A model generated the notes under the pieces. It was not told where the DNA came from, ran no database searches, and saw only the letters and a list, made by a program, of their open reading frames with translations. Made by a program: the position numbers and the translations under genes. Shown piece after piece: positions 24,683 through 32,863 of a stretch of 64,000 bases of DNA. The stretch covers positions 1 to 64,000 of the forward strand of contig DASPNH010000127.1 of the NCBI GenBank assembly GCA_035626675.1, written 5' to 3'. Within the stretch, counting starts at the first letter, position 1. Each line of letters starts with the position of its first letter. This stretch comes from DASPNH01 sp035626675. GTDB lineage: Bacteria > Desulfobacterota > Binatia > UBA1149 > CAITLU01.

Positions 24683-26096
24683 TCTGGTCTCGCGGACGTC
24701 TCGGAATGCTGAGCCGTACTTCGGTGCCGCCATCGGAGCGGATCATCAGCTTGCCGTCGATCTGATCCGCAAGGGTCCGGATGAGCCGTATGCCCAGGGT
24801 CGGCTCCGCTGCGTGGTCGATGTCGGAGGGCATCCCGACGCCATTGTCGCGGACCACCAGGTCATCGAATTCGGGGCCCGGGTGGAGCTCGACCGAGACC
24901 GTGCCGCGGCGCCCGTCCGGGAACGCGTGCTTCAGTGCGTTGGACACGAGCTCGTTCAGGATGAGGCCGCACGGAACGGCGACGTCGATCGGCAGCGGGA
25001 CCGGGATGAAACGGCTCTCGATGCGAACGTCCACCGATTCGAGCGCGTGCGAGCGCAGGAGCTGGCGGGTCAGATCACGGATGTATTCGCCGAGATCGAC
25101 GCTGGAGAGATCCTTGGACCGGTAGAGCAGCTCGTGCACCAAGGCCATGGAGCGTATGCGGCTCTGTCCCTCGCGCAGCGCCGTCCGGGCCGACTCGTCC
25201 ACGACGCCCTCTGCCTGGAGCTTGAGGAGGCTCGATGTCACCTGGAGGTTGTTCTTGACGCGGTGATGGATCTCCTTGAGCAGGGTCTCCTTCTCGCGCA
25301 GCGATGCGCGGGCGATCTCTTCGGCACGCTTGGTTTCGGAGATGTCGAACGCCACGCCCTGCAAGAGGACGGGCACGCCGCGAGCATCCTTGATGAGGCG
25401 CGCTTCGCCGTGCACCCAGACCACGGCGCCGTCTCGCGTCAGGAAACGGCAGTCCGCGCGAAAGGGGCCGCCGGTGATGCAACCCCGGGCGAACTCTGCA
25501 TCGAGCTTGCGGCGGTCCCCATAATGAAGCCGGTCGTACCAGAGCACCGGGTTGGACACCCATTCGGCCTGCGAATAACCGAGCAGGCTCTCGATCTGTG
25601 GGCTGACGTAGATGTCGTAGAGGCCCCCGTCGAGGCCCGCCGTGAATACCACCGCGGGAATCTGCTCGACGAGGTGTCGATAGCGGAGTTCGGTGCGGCG
25701 ACCCGCCATCAGATCCTGTTCGTGAAGCGTCAGGATCACATACATCGAACCGTCGATGGGAAGATCCGTCCTGGTCACCCACAGGGAAACGTAGCCGCCG
25801 TCGGCTCGCGCTATGCGAGTCACGACCCGTTCACCGGCCGCGGGGATCTTTCCGAGCAGGGCCTGGGCCGGCCGCCCGACCGCATCCGCACTGCACACAC
25901 CGAGCAGGCGCTCGGCTGCGGCGTCGGCGCCTGCGAACACGCCATCGATCGTCATGATCACCATCGCGGCTTGCGGCCCGTCATGGGAGGCATCGCTTTG
26001 CGGCGCATCGGCCGGCAGCCGTACGCCCCCCTGCAGAAAGACGTCCGCAAGCTGCTGCAGCATCGCGCGAGCGACGTCTGGCGTGGGATACGCCAT
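24675..26096 (-). CDS. PAS-PAS histidine kinase of the HisKA_2/HWE type
   Basis: 473-aa soluble kinase with a PAS-like N terminus (about 35-130), a second PAS with PAC (about 145-255; YVSPQIESLLGYSQAEW), a HisKA_2 domain with EIHHRVKNNLQVTSSLL (phosphoacceptor His), and HATPase (ILNELVSNALKHAFPDG; VRDNGVGMP). ATG 26096 lies 4 nt after the hypB stop; an earlier GTG at 26117 would overlap hypB. It is the first of three signalling genes joined to the hydrogenase operon. HisKA_2 kinases often feed response regulators without classical output domains, consistent with its neighbours. No heme- or FAD-binding motif was identified by eye. Confidence 0.88.
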   Translation of the reverse strand: MAYPTPDVARAMLQQLADVFLQGGVRLPADAPQSDASHDGPQAAMVIMTIDGVFAGADAAAERLLGVCSADAVGRPAQALLGKIPAAGERVVTRIARADGGYVSLWVTRTDLPIDGSMYVILTLHEQDLMAGRRTELRYRHLVEQIPAVVFTAGLDGGLYDIYVSPQIESLLGYSQAEWVSNPVLWYDRLHYGDRRKLDAEFARGCITGGPFRADCRFLTRDGAVVWVHGEARLIKDARGVPVLLQGVAFDISETKRAEEIARASLREKETLLKEIHHRVKNNLQVTSSLLKLQAEGVVDESARTALREGQSRIRSMALVHELLYRSKDLSSVDLGEYIRDLTRQLLRSHALESVDVRIESRFIPVPLPIDVAVPCGLILNELVSNALKHAFPDGRRGTVSVELHPGPEFDDLVVRDNGVGMPSDIDHAAEPTLGIRLIRTLADQIDGKLMIRSDGGTEVRLSIPRRPRDQNE

Positions 26097-26100
26097 GGTC

Positions 26101-27147
26101 TCATCCACGAGCGTCACGCGTCCTTATCCACGCATACCAGGAATCCAGACCGGCACCGGTGATCGCGGAGACCGGAAGGACCTCGACGTGCGGATTGACC
26201 AGCCGCGCGTTATCGACGAAGCGCGCAACGTCGAACGGGACATGAGGCAGCAGATCGACCTTATTGAGAAGCACGAGGCTGCCGGCGCGGAACATGTAGG
26301 GATACTTGAGCGGCTTGTCGTCGCCCTCGGTAACCGATGCCACGACGACCTTGGCATGTTCGCCCAGATCGAAGAGCGCCGGACAGACCAGGTTGCCCAC
26401 GTTCTCGATGAAAATCAGGACGTCTTGTCCCGGCTGCAGCGTATGCAGCGCACTCTCGACCATGGCTGCGTCCAGATGGCAGCCGGTACCGGTATTGATC
26501 TGGATGGCGTCGACGCCGGTCTTGCGAATGCGGTCGGCATCGCAGGCGGTGGCCTGATCGCCTTCGATGACCAGTATCGCGCGCGCTCCTTGCATGTCCC
26601 GGATCGTCCGTTCCAGGAGCGTGGTCTTGCCGGCGCCCGGGGAGCTCATCAGGTTCAGCGCCAGGGCGTTGCAATCCGCCAGAAAGCCGCGGGTGCGGGC
26701 CGCGATGCGGTCGTTCTTGGCCAGGATCGCTGTTTGCAGCACATGCTCGCGCGACGCGCGCGCCCGGCCACCCTGTCCATCACTGCGACGCGGCTCGGGC
26801 AAATGATCATGACCGTCGCCGTGGCGGTGCTCGTGGTGGTGGCTGTGGTCGTGGTCGTGGTCGTGGCTGTGGCTGTGGTCGTGGTCGTGGTCGTGGCTGT
26901 GGCTGTGGTCGTGGCCGTGGTCGTGGTCGTGGCTGTGGCTGTGGTCGTGGCCGTGGTCGTGGTCGTGGTCGTGGCTGTGATCGTGGCTGTGATCGTGGCT
27001 GTGGCCGTGGCTGTGGCCGTGACCGTCGTCGTGATCATGCATGGGACGGCTGCGGTCGTCACTGCCGCGGCGAGCGCCCGCGCGCGCCCGGTCGGCGGGA
27101 CCTTCGGGCGTGGAGCGATCGACGGAGCAGCCGCACGTCACGCACAT
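26101..27147 (-). CDS. hypB: Hydrogenase nickel-insertion GTPase HypB with very long His-rich region
   Basis: 348-aa HypB, which delivers nickel to the hydrogenase large subunit together with HypA. It starts MCVTCGCS (the N-terminal CxxCGC metal site). About 80 residues (roughly 36-115) of HD/HS/HG alternation with about 39 histidines follow, an extreme nickel-storage domain. The G domain shows P-loop SSPGAGKTT, EGDQATACDADRI, the metal site TGTGCHLDA, ENVGNLVCPA and NKVDLLP. ATG 27147 overlaps the hypA stop by 10 nt. The usual family length is 220-310 aa; the excess is entirely the His tract. Confidence 0.95.
   Translation of the reverse strand: MCVTCGCSVDRSTPEGPADRARAGARRGSDDRSRPMHDHDDGHGHSHGHSHDHSHDHSHDHDHDHGHDHSHSHDHDHGHDHSHSHDHDHDHSHSHDHDHDHSHHHEHRHGDGHDHLPEPRRSDGQGGRARASREHVLQTAILAKNDRIAARTRGFLADCNALALNLMSSPGAGKTTLLERTIRDMQGARAILVIEGDQATACDADRIRKTGVDAIQINTGTGCHLDAAMVESALHTLQPGQDVLIFIENVGNLVCPALFDLGEHAKVVVASVTEGDDKPLKYPYMFRAGSLVLLNKVDLLPHVPFDVARFVDNARLVNPHVEVLPVSAITGAGLDSWYAWIRTRDARG
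26803..27042 (-). repeat. Hexanucleotide repeat encoding the HypB histidine tract
   Basis: About 240 bp of imperfect GTGGTC/GTGGCT hexamers (plus-strand reading) encode the alternating His-Asp/Ser/Gly tract of HypB. Such simple DNA is prone to slippage; since units are 6 bp, gain or loss keeps the reading frame and would change only the number of histidines. Confidence 0.85.
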
Positions 27148-27476
27148 CCGTGCACCTCCACGATGCTCACCTTGAGCTCCTCCCCCGTGATCCAGTCGAA
27201 CTCCGTCCGGCCGCACGAGCATACGCCGAACGGCTGATCCAGCTCGTGCTCGGATCCGCAGGCAAGGCAGCGGGCAAGCGCGGCAACCTCGATGATCTCG
27301 AGGGTCGCTCCGGCGGCCGAAGTCCCCTCGCTGCAAATGTCGAAGCAGAAGCGCAACGCATCCGGAAGGACGGCGGTGAGACGGCCGACCTCCACGACGA
27401 TCCGCTTGACGCGCGCGTCGCCGGCCGCTTCTGCGGCGATCGCAACGATCTCCTGCGTGATGCCGAGCTCATGCAT
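27138..27476 (-). CDS. hypA: Hydrogenase nickel chaperone HypA
   Basis: 112-aa HypA. It starts MHELGIT; His2 is the family nickel ligand, which fixes the start at ATG 27476 rather than the ATG three codons earlier. The zinc site is C70-x2-C73 followed by C86-x1-C88 (CLACG ... VCSCGR). The second half is C-x-C instead of the usual C-x2-C. It overlaps the protease stop by 8 nt and hypB by 10 nt. HypA docks nickel-loaded HypB onto the precursor large subunit. Confidence 0.93.
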   Translation of the reverse strand: MHELGITQEIVAIAAEAAGDARVKRIVVEVGRLTAVLPDALRFCFDICSEGTSAAGATLEIIEVAALARCLACGSEHELDQPFGVCSCGRTEFDWITGEELKVSIVEVHGCA

Positions 27477-27957
27477 CGGCGGCATGCAGCAGCGTCTCGA
27501 CCAGATCGACGGCTCTGTCGACCGCCGCTTCCACCGGCGCGCTCAGTCCCACCGAAATATCATCCCCTTCGGGCACCTGCCCCGGCTCGCATCCGACCAC
27601 GCGAACGTATTCGAGGTGACCGCCCATCGACAGTGCCATCGCCAGCGCACGCTCCGGGACCACACCATGCGCCTCCAGGGAGCAAGCGCCATCGGCATCG
27701 CCGATGCGCGAGAGATCGGGCTCCAGCACGTACAGCGTCCCCGGCGCCCGCCCGCGTGGAGTTGCGTCCACCAGGATCACACGCGCGTAGTCCAGAAGTG
27801 CGTAGGTGAGATCGAGCCCGCGGATGCCGAAGTCGACGATGTCGGCGTCGGTTCTCGGCCGCCTCTCTGCAAGCCGCCGGACGACCTCGACTCCGAAGCC
27901 GTCATCGCCGAGAAAGATGTTGCCGATGCCTGCGACGAGCCTGGCGCGGTTCCTCAT
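27469..27957 (-). CDS. Hydrogenase maturation protease (HyaD/HybD family)
   Basis: 162-aa endopeptidase that trims the C-terminal tail of the large subunit after nickel insertion. It starts MRNRARLVAGIGNIFLGDDGFG with the conserved Glu/Asp metal-contact region (GVEVVRRL), the second acidic site in VDFGIRGLDL, ILVDATPRG, and the His of EAHGVVPERALA. ATG 27957 overlaps the preceding stop (ATGA). Its likely substrate is the 26-residue tail after the L2 motif of the large subunit encoded three genes upstream. Confidence 0.9.
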   Translation of the reverse strand: MRNRARLVAGIGNIFLGDDGFGVEVVRRLAERRPRTDADIVDFGIRGLDLTYALLDYARVILVDATPRGRAPGTLYVLEPDLSRIGDADGACSLEAHGVVPERALAMALSMGGHLEYVRVVGCEPGQVPEGDDISVGLSAPVEAAVDRAVDLVETLLHAADA

Positions 27958-29024
27958 AGCGGCTCGATCTCCTCTGGCGTGAAAAAGAAGCGATGTCCGT
28001 ATGCGCCGAGATCCTTGCCGGGATCCTCGTCCACCGTCACCGCCACGTAGGTACGGCCTTCGTAATCCCGTTCGACTGCCTGGATCGTCGCGCGCTTCCC
28101 CGCAAGCGCCAGATCGAAGATGTCGCCGCGGCCCTTGGGACGCAAGCACACGCTCGTGCCCGGCTGCAACGGCGAGCGCGGCCGTAGCCGGCCATGCAGC
28201 TCACCCAGTCGCGCCAGCCCCGCCGCCTCGGTGCGATCGAGCAGGTCGCGGGCGCGCGGATCGCCTTCGGCCATGGCCAGCTTCTCCTGGTCGGTCAGCG
28301 TCAGGACGCGCAGCGTCAGCAGCTCGTCGATCTCGGTTCCGTCGAAGAAGTCGCCAGGGCTTTCCGGCGCCAGCTCGGGATAGTCATAAAGGATGATGGG
28401 AGCGGCAAGCACGGTGTCGCGTGAGCCGGGAGCACCGACCATCACTGGCCACAAGCCTGTGCTGCGACACGTGTCCACCAACGGGCGCAGCTCCGGCGGT
28501 GGGTCGATCGCCGAGACGAACCGGCCTGAAGGGCTTCGCAGCAGCACCAGGGCGGAACACAGCGCCAGCGTCAGCGCCTGTTCGCGCGAGACGGTTCGCG
28601 CGTCGGCGAGCGCGGTCGTGTTGCGCAGCTCCACCGACAGTTTCCACCGGTTGCCTCCGAGGTCGGCGGCACTTGCGGCAAGCTCTCCGCGCAGCGCTCC
28701 GAAACGAAACGGAACAGCGGCATCTGCTGTCAGCGCAGCCACGCCAGCCTGCGCCGTCGATACCTCCCGGACGGTGCCGCGGCCATCCTCGAAATGAAGG
28801 AAACGTGCCTGCGCCGACACGGTCGCGTCGGGCCCTCCCTCCAGAATGCATTCGAGCCGTGCCAGCGACGAATCGCCGGCATCGTGCACACGGCAGAACT
28901 CCTGCGGATAAAGCGTTCCGAACGGAAAGCGGTGCAGGTTCTTGAGCGCGGTCAGCTGATACGGATAAAGGAGATACCCTTCGTGCAGAACGGCATCGGC
29001 CAGCTCGCCGGCGTCGTGGCTCAT
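27954..29024 (-). CDS. Unassigned hydrogenase-cluster protein, 356 aa
   Basis: Soluble 356-aa protein without signal peptide or membrane helices. It opens with LHEGYLLYPYQLTALKNLHRFPFGTLYPQEFC. From memory, proteins with an EGYLLYPYRxxAxKN beginning are encoded beside group 1h hydrogenases of actinobacteria, but no function is established. Other visible features: a Leu/Ala-rich helical C-terminal third with DLLDRTEAAGLARLGELH and a final beta-rich segment (GTSVCLRPKGRGDIFDLALAGK) like a small barrel. ATGA overlaps at both ends place it firmly within the operon. It could be an assembly factor or an electron-transfer scaffold; no Cys cluster motif is visible. Confidence 0.75.
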   Translation of the reverse strand: MSHDAGELADAVLHEGYLLYPYQLTALKNLHRFPFGTLYPQEFCRVHDAGDSSLARLECILEGGPDATVSAQARFLHFEDGRGTVREVSTAQAGVAALTADAAVPFRFGALRGELAASAADLGGNRWKLSVELRNTTALADARTVSREQALTLALCSALVLLRSPSGRFVSAIDPPPELRPLVDTCRSTGLWPVMVGAPGSRDTVLAAPIILYDYPELAPESPGDFFDGTEIDELLTLRVLTLTDQEKLAMAEGDPRARDLLDRTEAAGLARLGELHGRLRPRSPLQPGTSVCLRPKGRGDIFDLALAGKRATIQAVERDYEGRTYVAVTVDEDPGKDLGAYGHRFFFTPEEIEPL

Positions 29025-30040
29025 GCATCCCCCTGAGGCGTCTGCGCGAAGAAGTCCTCGACAGCGCGCATCGGCCCGTCGCCGCCGGTGATCCCCTGCC
29101 AGCTGCGACGAACCAGCGCCGAAAGGCGGTAGCACTGGTCGATGGATAGGATGTGGTAGGCCGTCTTTCCGCGCAGCCGGACGGCGAGCAGGGCGCAGGT
29201 GTCCGGCTCCAGCTCCGCGAGCACGGGATTGTGCCGCACCAGCTCGGCCCAGGCATGCTGGGGGACCAGCGATTCGATGGGACCGGCCGGCCCGGGATAG
29301 GCGGCGACGACCTCGCCCATGGCCGACGAGTAGGTGAAGAAGGCCAGGCCCACCGGCACCTCCAGCGCAGCCCACTGCGCTTCGCTGATCCGGAATCCGG
29401 CAAGCAGACGCGCCCTTCGACGCACGCGCCGCACCTTGGCCGAGGGAATGTCGAACAGAAGCGCGCAGGCCGTGCACGTGCACTCCAGCCTGCGGTCGCG
29501 ACTGTCGAGCAAGTGCTCGTGCTCCTCGCTGAGGGGCGCGCTGCATAGATGGCAGCGTTCGGGATGTTGCGGCGCGGCGGCAACCGCAGCCGTCGCCATC
29601 GGCTCGTCCTGGACGACTTCGATAATGGCCAGCTCGGGCGCCGCCTGCTCGATGGCCTGCATCACGGATCGACGCAGACCCGGACTTCCCGTCAGCCGAA
29701 GCCGGACCCCGCCATCGTCGATCGAGAGGACCTCGGCGCTGCAGCCGGGCGCGCCGGCGCACGCGCCATCGACCGCGCGTCGAACCCGCTCCTCGACGGA
29801 TAGCGGGTGCAGGTCATGCAGGGCAAGGACGCTGGCGATGACCTCATCCTGCGCTGCCTGGCGAAGCGCCTGGTCGCCGTCGCCGCTTTCGCGCAGCCGC
29901 TCGCACAGGCGCCGCAGGCCTTCTCCATGCAGCGCGAGCACGGCCGAGACGGCCTCTCGCGCCGCAGCGATCGCCTCGGCGTCGCCGATCGATTCCAGGC
30001 GCGTGATGGCGGACTCGAGAGCGCGGGGAGCGACGCTCAC
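29021..30040 (-). CDS. NifU-like/DUF5947 fusion protein of the hydrogenase cluster
   Basis: 339-aa protein that appears to join two accessory proteins normally separate in group 1h clusters. The N-terminal half (about 1-165) resembles the NifU-family protein (SVLALHDLHPLSVEERVRRAV ... VRLRLTGSPGLRRSVMQAIEQAAPEL). However, the CxxC iron-sulfur scaffold motif expected after RLxG is missing and reads TGSPGL. The C-terminal half (about 175-335) resembles DUF5947, with a putative zinc site CHLC ... CTCTAC, the AYPGPAGPIESLVPQHAW segment and SWQGITGG. GTG 30040 overlaps the large-subunit stop (GTGA). Confidence 0.8.
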   Translation of the reverse strand: MSVAPRALESAITRLESIGDAEAIAAAREAVSAVLALHGEGLRRLCERLRESGDGDQALRQAAQDEVIASVLALHDLHPLSVEERVRRAVDGACAGAPGCSAEVLSIDDGGVRLRLTGSPGLRRSVMQAIEQAAPELAIIEVVQDEPMATAAVAAAPQHPERCHLCSAPLSEEHEHLLDSRDRRLECTCTACALLFDIPSAKVRRVRRRARLLAGFRISEAQWAALEVPVGLAFFTYSSAMGEVVAAYPGPAGPIESLVPQHAWAELVRHNPVLAELEPDTCALLAVRLRGKTAYHILSIDQCYRLSALVRRSWQGITGGDGPMRAVEDFFAQTPQGDA

Positions 30041-31821
30041 GGCGTGTCCTTCGGCGGCTGGACCCCGAACATCGGCGAGTGCCGCACCAGCAGCTCCTTG
30101 CCCGGACCGAGGTACATGTGCACGCCGCAGGGAAGGCACGGGTCGAAGCTTCGCACGGTTCGCATGATGTCGATGCCCTTGAACGTGTCCTGACCGTTCT
30201 CTTCGAAGATCGGGCTGCCTTCGATGGCATCCTCGTAGGGTCCCGGCGTTCCGTGCAGGTCTCTCGGGCTCGCGTTCCAGCAGGTCGGCGGGTACGGGTG
30301 GTAATTGGCGATCTTGCCGTTGCGGATCACCATGTGGTGCGAGAGCGCGCCGCGGACGGCCTCATGAAAGCCGCACGCGACGGCCTCTTCCGGCACCTGG
30401 AATTCGGACCACACCTTGGTGTCGCCCGCGTTGAGCGTTTCGAAAGCGCGCTCGACGAAATAGAGCGCGCAGGCCGCCGCGTAGGCCTGGAAATAGCTGC
30501 GCGCACGATTGCGTTCGAGCGTGTTGCTCCAGCGCGGAATGTGCCACTCGAATTCGGTCTCGGGATGGTTGGTCGATTTCGGCAGCCGGATCTTGACGCT
30601 TTTGCCGGTCGACTCGACGTAGCCGATGCTGACGCGCTTGGCCAGTGCCGTCGTCCAGAACCGCGCCAGCGGGCCGCCGCCGGTGTCGAGCGCAAGGTTG
30701 GAGCCGTCGCGCCTGTCCTGCCAGCGTGGCGCCATCACCCACGTGTACTTTCCGCCGAAATCCCGCTTCTGCGGGCGCGGCGTCGTCGTCTGGTTCCATG
30801 GGTGGCGCTGGTCGACCGGGTTGCCGAGGGGATCGCGCTTGACGAACGTCTCCCCATCCTGCCAGTCGTCGTAGAAGGAGCTGCCGAGCAGGATGCGCAT
30901 GCCGAGATTGATCTCGACCATGTCCGTGGTCACGAGCTCGCCGTCCATCACGATGCCGGGGCTGACGTACATCTCGCGCGCCCAGTCGGTCATCGTCTCG
31001 TAGCGGAAATCGCAGGAGTCGGGGTTCTGAAACGATCCCCAGCAGCCGAGCAGGACCCTGCGCTCGCCGACTTTCTCATAGCCCGGCAGCGCCTCGTAGA
31101 TGAAGTCGAAAAGGTCGTCGTGCAGCGGCACGACGCGCTTGACGAAGTCCACGTATCGCATGAGGCGCGTCAGGTACTCGGTGAAGAGCTGCGGGCTGGG
31201 CACGGTGCCGACTCCGCCCGGATACAGGGTGGACGGGTGCGCATGGCGTCCGCCCATCAGGCAGTACATCTCGCGCGCCAGGCGGCTTATGGCCAGGGCC
31301 TCGCGATAGAACGCGCCCGTAAAAGGATTCAGGGCGCGCATGATGTCTGCGATGGTGCGGTAGCCGTGAATCGCTCCATTTGCCGCCAGCGTGTTTTCGG
31401 CCCGTGCCAGCACCGAGGGATTGGTCTCCTTGACCATCTGCTCGCAGAAATCGACGCCGACCAGATTGTCCTGGAAGATGTTGTGGTCGAACATGTATTC
31501 GGCGGCTTCGGCGAGGTTGATGATCCAATCGCCGAGCGGCGGCGTCTTGACGCCGAACGCCATGTTCTGCGCGTACACGGCGCAGGTTGCATGATTGTCG
31601 CCGCATATTCCGCAGATGCGGCTGGTGATGAAGTGCGCGTCGCGCGGATCCTTGCCGCGCATGAAGACGCTGTAGCCGCGGAAGATCGAGGATGTCGCGC
31701 GGCAGTCGGCAACCTCGAGGTTGGCAAAGTCGATCTTGGTATGGATCCCGAGGCTGCCGACGATCCGCGTGATCGGATCCCACGACATCTCGACCAGATT
31801 GCGCCCGTCAGTCCCGCCCAT
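30037..31821 (-). CDS. hhyL: [NiFe]-hydrogenase large subunit, group 1h type
   Basis: 594-aa catalytic subunit that splits H2 at the NiFe(CN)2CO site. Nickel ligands are C70 and C73 in SRICGICGDNH (L1) and C562 and C565 in SFDPCLPCGVH (L2), followed by a 26-residue tail for removal by the protease. Long stretches (AEAAEYMFDHNIFQDNLVG, HPSTLYPGGVGTV, KIANYHPYPPT, FEENGQDTFKGIDIMRTVR) match what I remember of actinobacterial-type high-affinity enzymes (group 1h, formerly group 5). ATG 31821 overlaps the small-subunit stop by 14 nt. With the small subunit it should pass electrons to the quinone pool or another acceptor; the partner is not encoded here. Confidence 0.95.
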   Translation of the reverse strand: MGGTDGRNLVEMSWDPITRIVGSLGIHTKIDFANLEVADCRATSSIFRGYSVFMRGKDPRDAHFITSRICGICGDNHATCAVYAQNMAFGVKTPPLGDWIINLAEAAEYMFDHNIFQDNLVGVDFCEQMVKETNPSVLARAENTLAANGAIHGYRTIADIMRALNPFTGAFYREALAISRLAREMYCLMGGRHAHPSTLYPGGVGTVPSPQLFTEYLTRLMRYVDFVKRVVPLHDDLFDFIYEALPGYEKVGERRVLLGCWGSFQNPDSCDFRYETMTDWAREMYVSPGIVMDGELVTTDMVEINLGMRILLGSSFYDDWQDGETFVKRDPLGNPVDQRHPWNQTTTPRPQKRDFGGKYTWVMAPRWQDRRDGSNLALDTGGGPLARFWTTALAKRVSIGYVESTGKSVKIRLPKSTNHPETEFEWHIPRWSNTLERNRARSYFQAYAAACALYFVERAFETLNAGDTKVWSEFQVPEEAVACGFHEAVRGALSHHMVIRNGKIANYHPYPPTCWNASPRDLHGTPGPYEDAIEGSPIFEENGQDTFKGIDIMRTVRSFDPCLPCGVHMYLGPGKELLVRHSPMFGVQPPKDTP

Positions 31822-32845
31822 CGTCGGCTCCCTGGGTTTTCGAGGCCACGACCTCACCGGCCGGCCTGCGCCACTCCGGCTCGATGTCCATCGAGCCCTG
31901 CGTGAATCGGCGCAGCGCTCGAACCATGGTGCCGTAGGTAGCGATCGCCGCCGTCGACATGTAGGCGCCGGGCGGTTCGTCCATGTGCGGCATGAACTTG
32001 TCCGGATAGCCGGGCATCGTGCAGCCGATGCAGATGCCGCCGACGTTCGGACATCCGCCGATGCCGCCCATCCAGCCGCGCTTGGGCACGTTGCACAGCA
32101 CCACAGGGCCCCAGCAGCCGACCTTGACCTGGCACCGCGGCGAGTTGTAGTCGGCGGCAAAGTCGGCCTGCTCGTAGAAGCTGCCGCGGTCGCACCCTTC
32201 GTGCACCGTGAACCCGAACAGCCATTGCGGCCGCAGCGACTCGTCCAGCGGGATCATCGGCGCCGAGCCCGCGGCCTGACGCAGCAGGTAGGTGAGCGTG
32301 TCCATGAAGTTGTCGGGCTGCACCGGGCAGCCCGGAATGTTGACGATCGGAACGAGGGCCCGGGAACGGAAGTCCTTTCCGAGATAGTCGGCCAATCCCA
32401 TGCAGCCTGTGGGATTGCCGTCCATGGCATGAATTCCGCCGTAGGTGGCACAGGTGCCGGCCGCCACGACGGCCCATGCCCTGGGCGCCAGGCGATCGAT
32501 CCACGTGCACGTCGTGATCGGCTCGCCGGTGACCGGGTCCTGCCCGAAAGCGGCCCAGTAGCCTTCGGCCTTGTTCTCCTCGTTCGGCACCGAACCTTCG
32601 ACCACGAGGATGAACGGCGTCGTGGAGACGCCGTCTGCGACGTCATGAAAATGCTGCATGAACTCGCCGCCGTTCTCGTAGGCGAGAAACGGATTGTAGA
32701 GTCGCACCTTCGGCAGGCCTGGGATGGTACCCGCCAGAACGTCCTCGATGGCCGGATTGCTGGCGCCCGTCATCGCGATGGTATCGCCATCGCATCCGAG
32801 GCCGGCGGTGATCCACAGGATCTCGATCTCTTCGATTGCGGCCAC
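31808..32845 (-). CDS. hhyS: [NiFe]-hydrogenase small subunit, group 1h type
   Basis: 345-aa iron-sulfur subunit. The first cluster motif is C18-x2-D21 (GLGCDGDT) where other groups have C-x2-C; the 3Cys-1Asp proximal cluster is the hallmark of the group 1h enzyme. Further Cys ligands lie in AAGTCATYGG, NIPGCPVQPDN, HEGCDRG, NSPRCQVKVGCWGP and GGCPNVGGICIGCTMPG. There is no Tat signal peptide and no membrane anchor, so it should sit in the cytoplasm or on the inner membrane face. GTG 32845 has AAGGAG 6 nt upstream. The 18-nt gap from hypE is the only clear spacer among the Hyp and subunit genes. Confidence 0.95.
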   Translation of the reverse strand: MAAIEEIEILWITAGLGCDGDTIAMTGASNPAIEDVLAGTIPGLPKVRLYNPFLAYENGGEFMQHFHDVADGVSTTPFILVVEGSVPNEENKAEGYWAAFGQDPVTGEPITTCTWIDRLAPRAWAVVAAGTCATYGGIHAMDGNPTGCMGLADYLGKDFRSRALVPIVNIPGCPVQPDNFMDTLTYLLRQAAGSAPMIPLDESLRPQWLFGFTVHEGCDRGSFYEQADFAADYNSPRCQVKVGCWGPVVLCNVPKRGWMGGIGGCPNVGGICIGCTMPGYPDKFMPHMDEPPGAYMSTAAIATYGTMVRALRRFTQGSMDIEPEWRRPAGEVVASKTQGADDGRD

Positions 32846-32863
32846 TACGACTCCTTTTCCCGC

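Noticed and set aside
26820..27025. Plus-strand GTGGTC repeat as a possible CRISPR or satellite array
   Set aside because: No spacer structure; it is the coding sequence of the HypB histidine tract on the other strand.
30079..31905. Long plus-strand open frame opposite the hydrogenase large subunit
   Set aside because: Shadow frame created by GC-rich codon bias; composition is Arg/Ala/His-rich without motifs, while the minus strand encodes a clear hydrogenase.
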